DNA from: CAVXJN01 sp963773585
Lineage (GTDB): Bacteria; Pseudomonadota; Gammaproteobacteria; JASBUN01
Assembly: GCA_963773585.1 (NCBI GenBank)
Contig: CAVZBR010000005.1
Span: forward strand, 62,001 to 126,000
Direction of reading: 5' to 3'
Length of the DNA: 64,000 nucleotides
Shown: one piece after another, positions 43,634-52,393 of the stretch
Position numbering within the stretch: the stretch's first letter is position 1
Layout: each line of letters opens with the position of its first letter
Notes under the pieces: model-generated
The model's input: the letters and a program-made list of their open reading frames with translations, nothing else
What the model was told of the DNA's origin: nothing
The model's database searches: none
Translations under genes and position numbers: made by a program

Positions 43634-45067
43634 TCAGGCGAAGATGCCGTGCAGGAACCAGCGCTGAGGTTGTTGCAGTTCGCGATAGATCCAAAAGCGT
43701 TCGCGACGAGCGTTTTCGGCAATGAAATAGTCTCGTGCAATATCCCCATCGTCCCACCAGCCGGATTCGATGCGTTCCGGCCCGACGCGCAACTGCAGCC
43801 GGCCATCGAGCCAGGGGTAGCCTTCGCTGGCGTCGAGGGGGCGGGGTTGCTCCAGCAGCCACAGCGGTCGTGGCGTGGGCGCGAAGCCTGTACGTTTTTC
43901 GCCGGGTGCGCAAAATTGCCATGCCCGTTCCGGACGGTGATCGGGCAGCGGACAGAGGCCTTGCACGGCATCGCTGCCCAGGCGGGCGCGGAGACGCTCC
44001 ACCAGTTGCGCCCAATCCTGCTGCGCTTTCGCCGGATCGGTGAACAAGCCGTGATTGGTTTCTTCCAAAGGCAGCAGCCGGTCGACCCTGAGCGTCAATT
44101 CGTCCACCGGCGCGAGCAGCTCGTAGCGCTCCAGGCGTTCGCGTAACAATTCCACTAAATGACGCACGCTGCGGCTGGGCTGCAGCAAACCCATTTCCAG
44201 TTCACTGGGGGAACGGTTACGGTGGCCAAGGGTCAGCCGCAAAGTCTGCACGCCGCTGCCCCGAGCCAGCAGAAACCCGCAGAGCTCGAGCAACTGGCGA
44301 CGCACGGCAAACAACAAGGCGTCGGTATGACCCACTTCGGCGGGCAACAGCAGGCGACTGTGAAATGTAGGCGCGGGCCGAAACGGCGGCCGCGGGTCCG
44401 GTATCCGCCCCAGCGCGCGGTCGAGATAATGCAGCAGTTCCGGTCCCAAACGCCGGGCGAGGGCGGCGCGGGGCTGATGCAGGCAATCGCCCAGGGTGCG
44501 TAAACCCACCCTCCGTAAAACTTGGAGGATGGGTTCCGGACGTTCCAGTATATTGATAGGAAGCGATCGCAATATTCTGTTTAATAGCAATAAATCTGTT
44601 ACGGATCGCTTGTGCCCGGCGCGCGCCAGCAGCCAACTTCCCAAGGGAGTGGGCGCCACTGCACTCTGGACGTGATAACCGAGTTTGTGCAGGCCGCCTT
44701 CAATGCGCAGTCGCAGCGCCTGCAGGCCGCCGAACAATTTCAAACTGCCTTCAACTTCCAGTAGTAAGCCCTTGGACTGCAAGCATACCGTGGGTGTGAA
44801 TTGTCCTGCCCAGGCAGCCAGGTTCTGCAGTGCCTGACGCTCATGGGCTGAATCGTGCCGTTGAACTTGCAGGGTCTGACATAACGATAAGGCCGCAGTC
44901 AGGGACATGCGGGGGTGAATACCGGCAGCGGTGGCAGCGGCATTGCAGCTATGGACCCGGGATTGTCGGTCTTCTCCCTCGCACAACACCAAGGCGCCGC
45001 TGTCGGTGCCGGCACGGCTGACACTTTCCAGCGCCAAATCCGGGCAATAGAGGCTAAGCCACAGCAT
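43634..45067 (-). CDS. imuB: ImuB, Y-family polymerase-like mutagenesis protein
   Basis: 477-aa relative of DinB-type polymerases that acts as an adaptor between the beta clamp, ImuA and DnaE2. The Y-family palm and helix-hairpin-helix features are visible (LWLSLYCPDLALE.., LLLEVEGSLKLFGGLQALR, LRTLGDCLHQPRAALARRLGPELL). The catalytic carboxylates of active Y polymerases are not preserved, as is normal for ImuB. The stop of imuA overlaps its start by 14 bp. DnaE2 is not adjacent but is encoded at 14367-17750. Confidence 0.92.
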   Translation of the reverse strand: MLWLSLYCPDLALESVSRAGTDSGALVLCEGEDRQSRVHSCNAAATAAGIHPRMSLTAALSLCQTLQVQRHDSAHERQALQNLAAWAGQFTPTVCLQSKGLLLEVEGSLKLFGGLQALRLRIEGGLHKLGYHVQSAVAPTPLGSWLLARAGHKRSVTDLLLLNRILRSLPINILERPEPILQVLRRVGLRTLGDCLHQPRAALARRLGPELLHYLDRALGRIPDPRPPFRPAPTFHSRLLLPAEVGHTDALLFAVRRQLLELCGFLLARGSGVQTLRLTLGHRNRSPSELEMGLLQPSRSVRHLVELLRERLERYELLAPVDELTLRVDRLLPLEETNHGLFTDPAKAQQDWAQLVERLRARLGSDAVQGLCPLPDHRPERAWQFCAPGEKRTGFAPTPRPLWLLEQPRPLDASEGYPWLDGRLQLRVGPERIESGWWDDGDIARDYFIAENARRERFWIYRELQQPQRWFLHGIFA

Positions 45068-45692
45068 GATGGGCCGGGATCATGATCGGCCGCGAACTCC
45101 AACCGCCGCGGCGTTTAAGAATATGGACCAGCAGGCCGTCGGCGGACGGTTCCAACTGCAAGCGCAATGCCGCTGGTGAAGATTGTCCAGCCGCAGTCCC
45201 AGGACGGAACAGCAAGCCCATGGCATGACCGGTCTCGGCCGCCAGCTGTAAACGGCGTAGGGTGCAATTGTCGGGCTCACCGAGCCAACCTAACACTGCA
45301 CCGCAGGTACCAGATCTAAGTGACTGTTCAATAGCCCAAAGTTGTTGCGCGGTATTGTCGTGACGTACCAGTAATAGACGGGAAAGGTCGATACCGGATT
45401 GTGTCAGGGCAGGGGCATAGGGCAGGTGCGGCGGGTTCACCCAGATCAGCCAGCGGTCCTCGTGACTAAGCGCCGCCAACGCCGGTAGCAGTAACTGCAA
45501 CTCGCCGATACCGTGTTGTTGCAGCAGCAGCTCGGTGAGCGCGCCCAACGGCCAGCCACCGCCGGGTAATTGCGCGTCCAATGCGGGATGGCCGCTGGCT
45601 GCCGCTCTTGCGGCGGCGGCCGTACGATCGCGCAAGGAATGTTCTCCCCCGCGCCAAATATCCACCCGTTGCAGCAAAGTCTCCAGACTCAT
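45054..45692 (-). CDS. imuA: ImuA, RecA-like mutagenesis protein
   Basis: 212-aa protein of the ImuA/SulA-like group related to RecA but lacking a full nucleotide site. HPALDAQLPGGGWPLGALTELLLQQHGIGELQLLLPALA matches the family start (LPGGGWPxGALTELL). It is the first gene of the imuAB operon. A LexA box lies 45-64 bp upstream of its start, so it is damage-inducible. It should work with ImuB and DnaE2 in translesion synthesis. Confidence 0.92.
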   Translation of the reverse strand: MSLETLLQRVDIWRGGEHSLRDRTAAAARAAASGHPALDAQLPGGGWPLGALTELLLQQHGIGELQLLLPALAALSHEDRWLIWVNPPHLPYAPALTQSGIDLSRLLLVRHDNTAQQLWAIEQSLRSGTCGAVLGWLGEPDNCTLRRLQLAAETGHAMGLLFRPGTAAGQSSPAALRLQLEPSADGLLVHILKRRGGWSSRPIMIPAHHAVA

Positions 45693-45736
45693 CTTTTCCG
45701 ATTCTTTTGTGGCGGCGCCAAGTGATCATCTGTACA

Positions 45737-45756
45737 TGCTGTTAATATATACAGTA
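45737..45756 (-). promoter_or_regulatory. LexA box of imuAB
   Basis: TGCTGTTAATATATACAGTA matches the gammaproteobacterial LexA consensus (TACTGTATATATATACAGTA) at 17 of 20 positions, with both CTGT and ACAG arms intact. It is the strongest SOS operator in the window. Confidence 0.85.
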
Positions 45757-45962
45757 ATGGAAAAGCCTCACAACTGCTTTTTATTTTCGAATTTTATCAG
45801 CGACTTATATCGGCGGCGCACCGAGCGTAGCACCGCAGCGACGCATCCAGCGGCAGCGCTTGCCGCGCCTCCAATGGCTCTGCTAACGTGCCGAACTCAC
45901 TGCGCTTCGGATTCATCCATAATTCCCTATCTGTCCACTTGGTTCTTGCCCGAGGGCTGCCC

Positions 45963-46760
45963 ATGACTCGCATCAACTCCCGACGGTACGGTCTCCTCCT
46001 GTTTGCCGTGCTGGCACTGTTCGCGGAAATCGCATCCGCTTCGGATCGAGACAAAGAAAAGCGTTGGGCGGATCAAATCGAGGAATTTATGGTGGTCGGT
46101 GAGGCGGTGCAGCTGCAGGGCCAGGATGGAAAATTCCTTGGCCTCTATACCGAAGCTACCGCAACGCCCGCCAAAGGCGCGGCCATTATCATGCACGGCG
46201 TGGGTGCTCATCCCGACTGGCAGGATGTGGTGGCGCCGTTACGCGTGGGTTTGCCGGAAAAAGGCTGGACCACGTTGTCGATTCAAATGCCGATCCTGGC
46301 GAACGATGCCGAGATTGCACAATACGCACCCTTGTTTGCGGAGGTGCCGGCGCGCATCGACGCCGCGATACGCTTTCTGCAAGGCAAGGGTTATCACAAT
46401 ATCGTGCTGGTGGCCCACAGTCTCGGTACCGCCATGACCGCGTCCTATCTCGCCGGGAACCCGGCGAACAATGAAGACGTCAAAGCATTCGTCGGCATCG
46501 GCATGCGCGACCGTCTCGGCAGCGATCCGCGCATGCATACCGCGGCGTTTCTCGAACGCATTCAAATGCCGATGCTCGATCTTTACGGCAGTCAGGACGA
46601 GGATGCGGTAAAGTCCGCGTCGGTACGTCTTGCCGCAGGTAAGACGCGAGGGATCTACGAACAGACCGAGGTTCCGGAGGCCGATCATTTCTTTCGCGGC
46701 AAAAGCGACCGCCTGGTGGAAATCGTTTCTGCCTGGTTGGATCACTTCGCGCGGCAGTAG
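45963..46760 (+). CDS. DUF3530-like alpha/beta hydrolase, exported
   Basis: 265 aa with a signal peptide (residues about 1-27, ending EIASAS). The alpha/beta fold shows AAIIMHGVGAHPDW after strand 3, the nucleophile elbow AHSLGTAM (variant of GxSxG, Ser in HSLG), and the acid and His parts DLYGSQDEDAV and EADHFF. It resembles DUF3530/dienelactone-hydrolase-like periplasmic proteins. The substrate is unknown. Downstream by 48 bp is the Sel1-repeat gene, possibly co-transcribed. Confidence 0.78.
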   Translation: MTRINSRRYGLLLFAVLALFAEIASASDRDKEKRWADQIEEFMVVGEAVQLQGQDGKFLGLYTEATATPAKGAAIIMHGVGAHPDWQDVVAPLRVGLPEKGWTTLSIQMPILANDAEIAQYAPLFAEVPARIDAAIRFLQGKGYHNIVLVAHSLGTAMTASYLAGNPANNEDVKAFVGIGMRDRLGSDPRMHTAAFLERIQMPMLDLYGSQDEDAVKSASVRLAAGKTRGIYEQTEVPEADHFFRGKSDRLVEIVSAWLDHFARQ

Positions 46761-46808
46761 CCGCCAAAGCGAGATGCCGCCATCGAAGGCGGATTGAGGA
46801 GGTGTAGT

Positions 46809-48122
46809 TTGTTCCTACGAGTGTTGTTGCTGACTGTTGCGATGCTGCCCCTGGCGGCTTCGGCCGCGAGTTACAAAAGTGGCTACGGATTCAAGTTTGA
46901 GCTGCCCGATTATTGGGTGGTGGTGACGCCCGAGCGCCTGGCGCAATTCAAGGACAAAGGGCTCGACATCAAGGCCATGGACGATGAAGCCGAGCAACAA
47001 GCGCTCAAGCGCGTGGCGACCGGCAAGATCGAATACTATTTCGACCCCAAGCATTCCACCAAAGCATTCGCGGACAACATCAGCGTCCAGGGAAACGTCC
47101 GTGCAGTCGCACAGACTGCGGACGACGCTAAAGCTGCCTGCGATCGCATGCCGGCCCAGCTCAAGGCGTTGTACGGCGACAAGGTCAAGGTCGAGCGTTG
47201 CGGCCTGCAGAAGGCCCACGGAATCGTGTATATGGATTATGAATATTCCGGTGCTGCAAAGGGCGTCACCACGGTGCAAAACGAGTTTCAGCTGACGCCC
47301 AACCTGGCTTTGATCCTGGTCGGCGCAAGCGGCGGACCGGGGCTTGCGGCCATGCGCGATGGCATGCAAAACGTGCGCGAGGGCATCAGCCAATACATCA
47401 AGCAATCACCCGATTACGCTGCGTTGCTCGACAAGGCAATCAAAGCGTACAACGCCGGCAACTACGACGAGGCGCGCAAAGCGTTTCAGCCCCTGGCGGA
47501 TGCCGGTGATCCAGACGGCCTGTACAACCTGGGCGTCATGCACGCCCGTGGCCAGGGCGGCCCGAAGGAGCCGGCAAAAGCGATGCAGTACTACCGCCGA
47601 GCGGCGGCCGTCGGCAACGCCAATGCCATGACCAATCTTGCCAGTCATTATTATTACGGTGACGGCGTCGAAAAAGACCTTGAGGAAGCGGCGCGGCTAT
47701 ATAGCTTGGCGGCTCGCGCAGGGGTGCCCCTGGCGCAACGTTATTACGGCGTCATGTTGATCAAGGGCGAAGGAGTAGAGCAGGACGTCACGAAAGGCGC
47801 CGATTGGCTGATGCAGGCGGCGCTGCGCGGTGATGAACTCTCAGGGCAAAATCTTGAGCGTCTGTTAAAACCGCAGGTGGAAAAGGGCCATCCTGGCGCC
47901 ACCCATGTACTGGGATTGATGTATCTGCAGGGCGTGGCAGGCGTGACCAAGGACCAGGCGAAAGGATTGGGCCTGCTGCAACGTGCAGCAGAGGCGGGTC
48001 ACGAAACATCGCAAAAGGCATTGTCCAGGATCTACACCGAAGGTTTGTTCGGTGTACCGAAGGACGCTGCCAAGGCCAAGAAATGGGCCGACGCGGCCCA
48101 GAAAACAGACAACAAGAAATAA
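46809..48122 (+). CDS. exported Sel1-like repeat protein
   Basis: 437 aa. Signal peptide (LLLTVAMLPLAASA) and an N-terminal domain of about 185 residues with a possible disulfide pair. About six Sel1 repeats follow (DGLYNLGVMHARGQGG.., AMTNLASHYYYGDGVE.., LAQRYYGVMLIKGEGVE.., GATHVLGLMYLQGVAG..). Sel1 solenoids mediate protein-protein contacts. The TTG at 46809 is chosen because AGGAGG stands 6 nt before it; an upstream TTG at 46794 would place the ribosome site inside the gene. Confidence 0.85.
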   Translation: MFLRVLLLTVAMLPLAASAASYKSGYGFKFELPDYWVVVTPERLAQFKDKGLDIKAMDDEAEQQALKRVATGKIEYYFDPKHSTKAFADNISVQGNVRAVAQTADDAKAACDRMPAQLKALYGDKVKVERCGLQKAHGIVYMDYEYSGAAKGVTTVQNEFQLTPNLALILVGASGGPGLAAMRDGMQNVREGISQYIKQSPDYAALLDKAIKAYNAGNYDEARKAFQPLADAGDPDGLYNLGVMHARGQGGPKEPAKAMQYYRRAAAVGNANAMTNLASHYYYGDGVEKDLEEAARLYSLAARAGVPLAQRYYGVMLIKGEGVEQDVTKGADWLMQAALRGDELSGQNLERLLKPQVEKGHPGATHVLGLMYLQGVAGVTKDQAKGLGLLQRAAEAGHETSQKALSRIYTEGLFGVPKDAAKAKKWADAAQKTDNKK

Positions 48123-48143
48123 ACCCAGAGACGTTTCGTGCCC

Positions 48144-48174
48144 AGCACGCTGCCGCGATCGACGGCAGCGTGCT
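48144..48174 (+). terminator. strong hairpin after the Sel1-repeat gene
   Basis: AGCACGCTGCCG and CGGCAGCGTGCT pair over 12 bp around a 7-base loop, 22 bp after the stop. There is no T-run, so termination would be weak or assisted. Nothing else is supported in 48175-48422. Confidence 0.55.
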
Positions 48175-48422
48175 CATGATGTTCCCAATGCGGTGCGCCT
48201 TCCGGCGAGCCGGATCGCTCAAAAAATTAGTGCCAATACCGATTGCGGGGCGTTTTTCCAACCGAGGGCGCCGTGGTTCCACACGCCTTGGTTAAGCAGT
48301 ACGCGCAAGTCATCGCCACGAACTGTTTGGAACCCCTTCACTGTGAGAAGCGTGTACTACGCTAGAGAAAAGCTATCCCTTTAACTCTAGTGTCAACGCG
48401 GATTTTGCGCAGCGGATGGAGT

Positions 48423-48860
48423 ATGGAACCCGTCACGGAAAACTACAGCGCCCAAAACCTGTTCGCGGCTGCGTCGCTGAGCGCGTTGGCGGCATTGCCG
48501 GCAGCCGTTCTGTTGATGGTTTCGCTATGGATATTCGGCGCCAAAATCGACCACATCGGCTGGTCGACACTGTTGGTGATGTTGGCCCTGGTTCCGGTAA
48601 GTGCGTTTGGCGGCGTGCTGTTTTACGCATTGCCGATCATCCTGATCTTGAACCATTGGGGCGGATTGACGCCAATGAAGCTGGGTGTCATGGCGATCGC
48701 CGCCGGTCCCTTGGTCGCCCTCGTGACCGCAGACTATCGTCCGCAGCTCGTGATCCTGATTTCTTATCATGCATTGGTCGTCGCGGCAGCGTTCTGGCAA
48801 CTGATCAACCGCATGCCAAAACGGCGTCGACGCGGCAGCGGCTATCTCGCGCCGCTGTGA
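48423..48860 (+). CDS. hypothetical four-helix membrane protein
   Basis: 145 aa (or 156 aa from a GTG at 48390). Four hydrophobic segments lie at about 20-40, 50-75, 85-100 and 110-130 (counted from 48423), and a basic tail (RMPKRRRRGSG) stays in the cytoplasm by the positive-inside rule. No domain is recognised and no conserved polar pair suggests a transporter. Monocistronic. Function unknown. Confidence 0.6.
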   Translation: MEPVTENYSAQNLFAAASLSALAALPAAVLLMVSLWIFGAKIDHIGWSTLLVMLALVPVSAFGGVLFYALPIILILNHWGGLTPMKLGVMAIAAGPLVALVTADYRPQLVILISYHALVVAAAFWQLINRMPKRRRRGSGYLAPL

Positions 48861-48909
48861 AGTTGTAAAGCCGGTGTGAAGCTGCAAGACGGAACGTGCT
48901 CCTGGAACC

Positions 48910-49815
48910 CTAGGGCTCATCGTGGTCGGCCAATTGAATGCCATTCAGCTGTTGCTGTAGCCGGGCGATCGCCGCTGAATCCAGTTCACCTCCGCCAGTT
49001 CCCACCAGGGCATTGATCAATTGCGTAACGGCCGCTGCCCCCGGTATGGCGATGCCCAGCTCGGCGGCGGTTTCCAACACGATTCGCATGTCCTTCTTGT
49101 GTAGAACAGCCTTGAACCCCGGCGCGTAATCGCCGTCCAACATGCGCTGCCCGTGAAGTTCGAGCACCCGGCTGGCCGCAAAGCCGCCCAGTAGCGCTCG
49201 CCTGACTTTGGCGGGGTCGACTCCGGAAGCCTTCGCCAGGATCATAGCTTCCCCTACGGCCGCGATGGTCTGGGCAATGACGACTTGATTGCAGCTTTTG
49301 GTCACTTGGCCGGCGCCGCTGTCACCAATGTGCACAATATTTTTGCCCATGATTTCGAACATGGGTGTGACGCGTTCGAACGCCTCGGCGTCGCCGCCGA
49401 CCATGATGGACAGCGTGCCATCTATCGCACCTTGATCACCGCCGGATACAGGAGCATCGAGCATCTGCGCGCCCTTTGCCGCGAGACGCGCGGCCATGTC
49501 GCGGGTCGCAGATGGCGAAATCGTACTCATGTCGACGACAATTGATCCGTCGCGCACACCTTCGATGATGCCGTTGTTGCCCAAAATGACCTCTTGCACG
49601 TCCGGTGTGTCCGCCACCATCGTAAAGACGATGTCGGCGTGAGTTGCCACCTGGGCTGGATGGGCGCAGCGTTCGCCGCCTTCCCGTGCAACCGGGGCCA
49701 TGCTTTCCTCTCGGCGCCCGTAGATAAACACATTGTATCCGGCGTGCAGCAAATTGATCGCCATCGGCCGGCCCATGATGCCGAGGCCGACGAAACCGAG
49801 TTTGATCTCAGACAT
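48910..49815 (-). CDS. garR: 2-hydroxy-3-oxopropionate (tartronate semialdehyde) reductase
   Basis: 301-aa NAD(P)-dependent enzyme of the beta-hydroxyacid dehydrogenase family that converts tartronate semialdehyde to glycerate. The Rossmann motif GFVGLGIMGRPMAINLL is at the N-terminus. The DAPVSGGDQGAIDGTLSIMVGG substrate loop and the catalytic-Lys motif GAGQVTKSCNQVV follow. The specificity is inferred from the family and from neighbours for two-carbon acid use. It lies 36 bp after the TRAP large permease, as the probable last gene of the transporter operon. Glyoxylate carboligase is not in the window. Confidence 0.85.
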   Translation of the reverse strand: MSEIKLGFVGLGIMGRPMAINLLHAGYNVFIYGRREESMAPVAREGGERCAHPAQVATHADIVFTMVADTPDVQEVILGNNGIIEGVRDGSIVVDMSTISPSATRDMAARLAAKGAQMLDAPVSGGDQGAIDGTLSIMVGGDAEAFERVTPMFEIMGKNIVHIGDSGAGQVTKSCNQVVIAQTIAAVGEAMILAKASGVDPAKVRRALLGGFAASRVLELHGQRMLDGDYAPGFKAVLHKKDMRIVLETAAELGIAIPGAAAVTQLINALVGTGGGELDSAAIARLQQQLNGIQLADHDEP

Positions 49816-49851
49816 GGATGAATACTCCTTTGTCGTTCGCCGAGCGGGCGC

Positions 49852-51219
49852 TCAACTGCCGTACACCAGCCTCGGCAGCCACAGCACCAAGTCGGGGAAC
49901 AGGATGCAAAGCGTCAAGCCGAACGCCTGCAACAACAGAAAAGGGACCGATGCGCGGAATATGGTGCCCATGGTCACTTCCGGCGGTGCCACGCTCTTGA
50001 GATAGAATAGCGCGTAGCCAAACGGTGGACTCAAGAATGACATCTGCATGTTCACCATATAGACGACTGCAAACCATAAAGAGATGTCCTGGGGCGCGAC
50101 CCCCGGCAGCCCCAGCAGGCCATCGAAGCTCAGGGTCTTCATCAGCGGCACGAAGATCGGCACCGCAAGCAACAGGATGCCGACCCAGTCCAGAAACATG
50201 CCGAGGACGATGAGCAGCAGCATCATCACCAGCAAAATGCCGTAGGGACCAAGACCTGACCCTGCCAGTGCCTCACTAACGAAAGCTTGGCCGCCATTCA
50301 CGATATAAAAGCCCACGAACATCGTCGCGCCGAACACGATCCAAAGCACCATCGCCGTGGCTTTCAAGGTGGTGGTCGAAGCTTCGAACACCGCGGTCCA
50401 GGACAGTCTGCGGTGCAGTGCCGCGACAATCACCGACCCTATGGTTCCGATGCCGGCGGCTTCCACGGGTGTCGCGATACCGCCGAAGATGACGCCCAAT
50501 ACCAGCACGATCAGAATGATCGGTGCAATCATGCCGCGTAGGAGCTTGAACTTCTCCCTGGTGCTCACCCGTTCTTCCAGTGCCAGGGCCGGCCCCATCG
50601 CCGGGTTGAGGTAGCTGCGGATCAGCACGTAGAGCATGTAGATGCTCGACAGCAGCAGGCCCGGTACGACGGATCCCAAAAACAATTCGCCTACCGATTG
50701 TTGTGCTACTACAGCGAACAAAATGGCCAGAATCGAGGGCGGTATCAGAATGCCGAGGGTTCCGCCGGCAAGGATGGAGCCGCACGCCATTTCTGCGTTG
50801 TAGTGGCGTTTGAGCATCGCCGGCAGGGCGATGATCCCCATTGTGACTTCCGTGGCGCCAATTACGCCGGCCATGGCGGCGAGAATGGTCGAGGCGATGA
50901 TGGTGGAGACTGCCAATCCGCCTTTCAGCCCGCCGAGCAGTTTGTAGATTACGTCGAACAACTCTTCGATGATGCCCGCTCGTTCAAGCATCGATGCCAT
51001 GAAGATGAACAGCGGAATCGCCGACAATTGATAATTGGTCATCATCGGGAAAATGCGCGAGGGCAGGATATTGAGCATCTGCGCGTCGCCGAAGATGAAC
51101 AAAAACACCACCGCCAGGCCGCCGGTGACAAATGCCAACGGCAGTCCTGCCATCAGCAAAATGGCGAGCGAACCGAATACGATCAGGGTCAGCAAGCCGA
51201 TACCGATTTCAACTCCCAC
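49852..51219 (-). CDS. dctM: TRAP transporter large permease (DctM)
   Basis: 455-aa membrane protein with about 12-13 helices, IT superfamily. GITEVTMGIIALPAML-like region (GVIGATEVTMGIIALP), GGTLGILIPPS and the second-half ATPVEAAGIGTIGS repeat mark a DctM/SiaM-type large subunit. It moves a carboxylate with sodium. It overlaps the DctQ gene by 11 bp. Confidence 0.92.
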   Translation of the reverse strand: MGVEIGIGLLTLIVFGSLAILLMAGLPLAFVTGGLAVVFLFIFGDAQMLNILPSRIFPMMTNYQLSAIPLFIFMASMLERAGIIEELFDVIYKLLGGLKGGLAVSTIIASTILAAMAGVIGATEVTMGIIALPAMLKRHYNAEMACGSILAGGTLGILIPPSILAILFAVVAQQSVGELFLGSVVPGLLLSSIYMLYVLIRSYLNPAMGPALALEERVSTREKFKLLRGMIAPIILIVLVLGVIFGGIATPVEAAGIGTIGSVIVAALHRRLSWTAVFEASTTTLKATAMVLWIVFGATMFVGFYIVNGGQAFVSEALAGSGLGPYGILLVMMLLLIVLGMFLDWVGILLLAVPIFVPLMKTLSFDGLLGLPGVAPQDISLWFAVVYMVNMQMSFLSPPFGYALFYLKSVAPPEVTMGTIFRASVPFLLLQAFGLTLCILFPDLVLWLPRLVYGS

Positions 51220-52318
51220 GCCGCACCCCCTTCCCCGCCACGACCATAATGTCTTTGATCAGGTGCGCGATGCCCTGCAGGACGATCAACGCCGCGCCGA
51301 TCGGCATCGCCAGCTTGACGGGCCAGTACTGGATCGCCCATTCGGTGAACGACACTTCCTGAACGCTCATGGAGTCCATTGCAAAGGTCCAACCGGTCCA
51401 GAGGAGGGTGATTGTGAAGATGAAAAAGAATACGGAGGTAATGACGTCAACGACCGCTTTGACGCGCTCGGGAAAATACATGTAAATCACATCGACTCGG
51501 ACATGGGAGCCTTCGCGCAGCGCATAGGCCCCGGCAATCAGATATTGCATACCGAACATCAGGAACATGGACTCATGAACCCAATTGGTCGGCGAATTGA
51601 ACACGTAGCGTGCGATGACTTCGTAGTAATAGGCGAACACCGCGAGGATCGACCAGAGCGCTACGAAGTGTCCGGTGAAACCGCTCAGCTTGTCGATCGG
51701 ATCCGTGAGCCAGCTGTGAACGGTTTTGCTCGGATCGCCGTCCATCTCCGCCTGGGAGTCGGCCCAGTCCGGCGGCGACGGTTCAGGCATTCGCTCGGCT
51801 TCCCGTGACCGGCAGCGCCGAACCAAGCCCGGCAATAAAAAAGCATCGATTATGAGCAGCGACAGCAATACAAGCGCGATGTAGCGCGGCACACGGTGCC
51901 AGAACAGGCTCGTCTCCTCGGCGGCGGATACGATTTGTTGCGCTTGCTCGAGTGCCTGGCTTTTTGCAGGAACCTGCGCTTCATTGCGCTGCTGCGCCCG
52001 TTGCAGCTCGAATTTGGCGACCATGACCTGGTTGTGGGCGGCGGATACTTCGTTGCGGGCGTCGCGTGTGTGGACGTTTCCCCACAGGATGCCCAGGAAC
52101 AACGGTATGAACACCAACCCCCAGAGACTGCGGACATAGAAGCGATGCAAGCCCGCGAAGCCGGCGATGACCAGCAACAGATAAGCTGTTGCCAGACTGG
52201 TGCTGCCCTTGTCCGTTCGTTGTCTTTCGCGACGAACGACGAACATTGCAAACAGCGGAAACAGTAACAGCCCCGACCAATACATCCAGTGAGGCAGAAC
52301 GAAAGTCAGACTCGGCAT
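51209..52318 (-). CDS. dctQ: TRAP transporter small permease (DctQ) with N-terminal TM2-like extension
   Basis: 369 aa, about twice the usual DctQ length. The C-terminal 180 residues are the DctQ domain (ARYVFNSPTNWVHESMFLMFGM.., LREGSHVRVDVIY). The N-terminal half holds three membrane helices with AGFAGLHRFYVRSLWGLV, which resembles the GxxGxHRFY motif of TM2 proteins. A coiled-coil stretch rich in Ala/Gln (NEVSAAHNQVMVAKFELQRA) and another helix follow. The fusion is unusual. It overlaps dctM by 11 bp and follows dctP. Confidence 0.88.
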   Translation of the reverse strand: MPSLTFVLPHWMYWSGLLLFPLFAMFVVRRERQRTDKGSTSLATAYLLLVIAGFAGLHRFYVRSLWGLVFIPLFLGILWGNVHTRDARNEVSAAHNQVMVAKFELQRAQQRNEAQVPAKSQALEQAQQIVSAAEETSLFWHRVPRYIALVLLSLLIIDAFLLPGLVRRCRSREAERMPEPSPPDWADSQAEMDGDPSKTVHSWLTDPIDKLSGFTGHFVALWSILAVFAYYYEVIARYVFNSPTNWVHESMFLMFGMQYLIAGAYALREGSHVRVDVIYMYFPERVKAVVDVITSVFFFIFTITLLWTGWTFAMDSMSVQEVSFTEWAIQYWPVKLAMPIGAALIVLQGIAHLIKDIMVVAGKGVRRGS

Positions 52319-52393
52319 ACAGAAGCGACCTCGGCGGCATACGCGCGCGCTCGCGGGGGCGCCCCCCGCGAGCGGTTACGCGCGTTCAGGCGG

